A stretch of 64,000 nucleotides of DNA from contig NZ_FUEZ01000004.1 in the NCBI RefSeq assembly GCF_900157365.1, positions 124,001 to 188,000 of the forward strand. Direction: 5' to 3'. The notes beneath the pieces were generated by a model, which worked only from the letters and a program-made list of their open reading frames with translations, had not been told where the DNA came from and did no database searches. Numbering within the stretch: position 1 is the stretch's first letter; each line of letters starts with the position of its first letter. Below, one piece after another: positions 63,793-64,000 of this stretch. The DNA comes from Mycobacterium numidiamassiliense (GTDB lineage Bacteria; Actinomycetota; Actinomycetes; Mycobacteriales; Mycobacteriaceae). The translations under genes were made by a program, and so were the position numbers.

Positions 63793-64000
63793 TCAATAGG
63801 CCGCGGCCCGCCACCACTGCTCCCAGTCCAGGTACGGGTCCCTGTGCTCTTCGTGCTGAAGATGAAGTGCCAGCGAAGGTATCGGGGTAAACAGGGCAAC
63901 CTGCTCGCGCCAGATCTTGTTGATCGTCGAAGCCTCGAAGATGTGATGCTCCTGGCCGTAGGGGGTGCTCGAATAGCGGGCGAGCAGCTCAAAGAGCTCC
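63793..64000 (-). CDS. Unidentified protein, C-terminal 68 aa (5' end outside window)
   Basis: The complement reads in frame from the window edge to TGA at 63793-63795: ELFELLARYSSTPYGQEHHI, then FEASTINKIWREQ, and an ending YLDWEQWWRAAAY. The composition is that of a real protein. It converges on the GT9-DUF4254 gene with a 4-nt gap. I do not recognise it. Confidence 0.65.
   Translation of the reverse strand, partial: ELFELLARYSSTPYGQEHHIFEASTINKIWREQVALFTPIPSLALHLQHEEHRDPYLDWEQWWRAAAY

Overview
This window spans the chromosomal replication origin of a Mycobacterium, almost certainly a slow-growing species outside the M. tuberculosis complex. The evidence is the classic mycobacterial order fhaA-fhaB-pstP-rodA-pbpA-pknA-pknB, cwsA, tRNA-Ala/tRNA-Ile, gyrA-gyrB-dciA-recF-dnaN-oriC-dnaA-rpmH-rnpA-yidD-yidC-khpB-rsmG-parA-parB-cwlM-trxC-trxB-sigM-mviN-mutT4-pcnA, plus ESX-2-type genes, which are known from slow growers. 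Relative to the usual M. tuberculosis numbering the window is reverse-complemented. No transposase, integrase, prophage, CRISPR array or intein was seen.

Layout. 0-1.3 kb: an SCO6745-type protein, a 54-aa conserved-looking small ORF and tRNA-Leu(CAG). 1.5-11.4 kb: the cell-growth signalling operon of two FHA proteins, PP2C phosphatase, RodA, PBPA and two Ser/Thr kinases, mostly with 4-nt start/stop overlaps. 11.4-15 kb: trpG/pabA, a DUF881 protein, crgA, a PH-like membrane protein, ppiA and cwsA. 15.2-16 kb: a C39-peptidase-like lipoprotein I would not expect here. 16-27 kb: two tRNAs, a DUF3566 protein, the gyrase/recF/dnaN/dnaA replication block, and oriC (25.1-25.6 kb) with many degenerate DnaA boxes. 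27.7-33.2 kb: rpmH-rnpA-yidD-yidC-khpB, then rsmG-parA-parB with two perfect parS palindromes. 33.5-46.9 kb: acetyltransferase-like protein, CwlM, thioredoxin system, SigM and its anti-sigma factor, the MurJ-like flippase with pseudokinase, a DUF6049-like surface protein, MutT4 and PcnA.

The accessory region is 46.9-64 kb. An ESX (type VII secretion) block carries esxD-esxC-espG2-ATPase-eccD2-mycP2-eccE2-eccA2 followed by mycP1-eccE1-espL. The ESX-2 eccB, eccC, PE and PPE genes and the esxF-esxE-cpnT region are missing from where M. tuberculosis has them, and nearly all of ESX-1 (espB, espK, eccD1, esxA/esxB, eccB/eccC) is absent. In its place lie a sulfotransferase, two tandem family-9-type glycosyltransferases (the second fused to a DUF4254-like domain) and an unidentified partial gene at the right edge. 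This reads as a reduced ESX-2/ESX-1 hybrid beside a small surface-glycan cassette.

The genes connect functionally. PknB is known to phosphorylate CwlM and the MviN pseudokinase, which recruit or regulate MurA and FhaA, so kinases and targets lie on both sides of the origin. ParB/parS and DnaA/DciA/gyrase cover replication and segregation. CrgA, CwsA, RodA and PBPA cover division and elongation.
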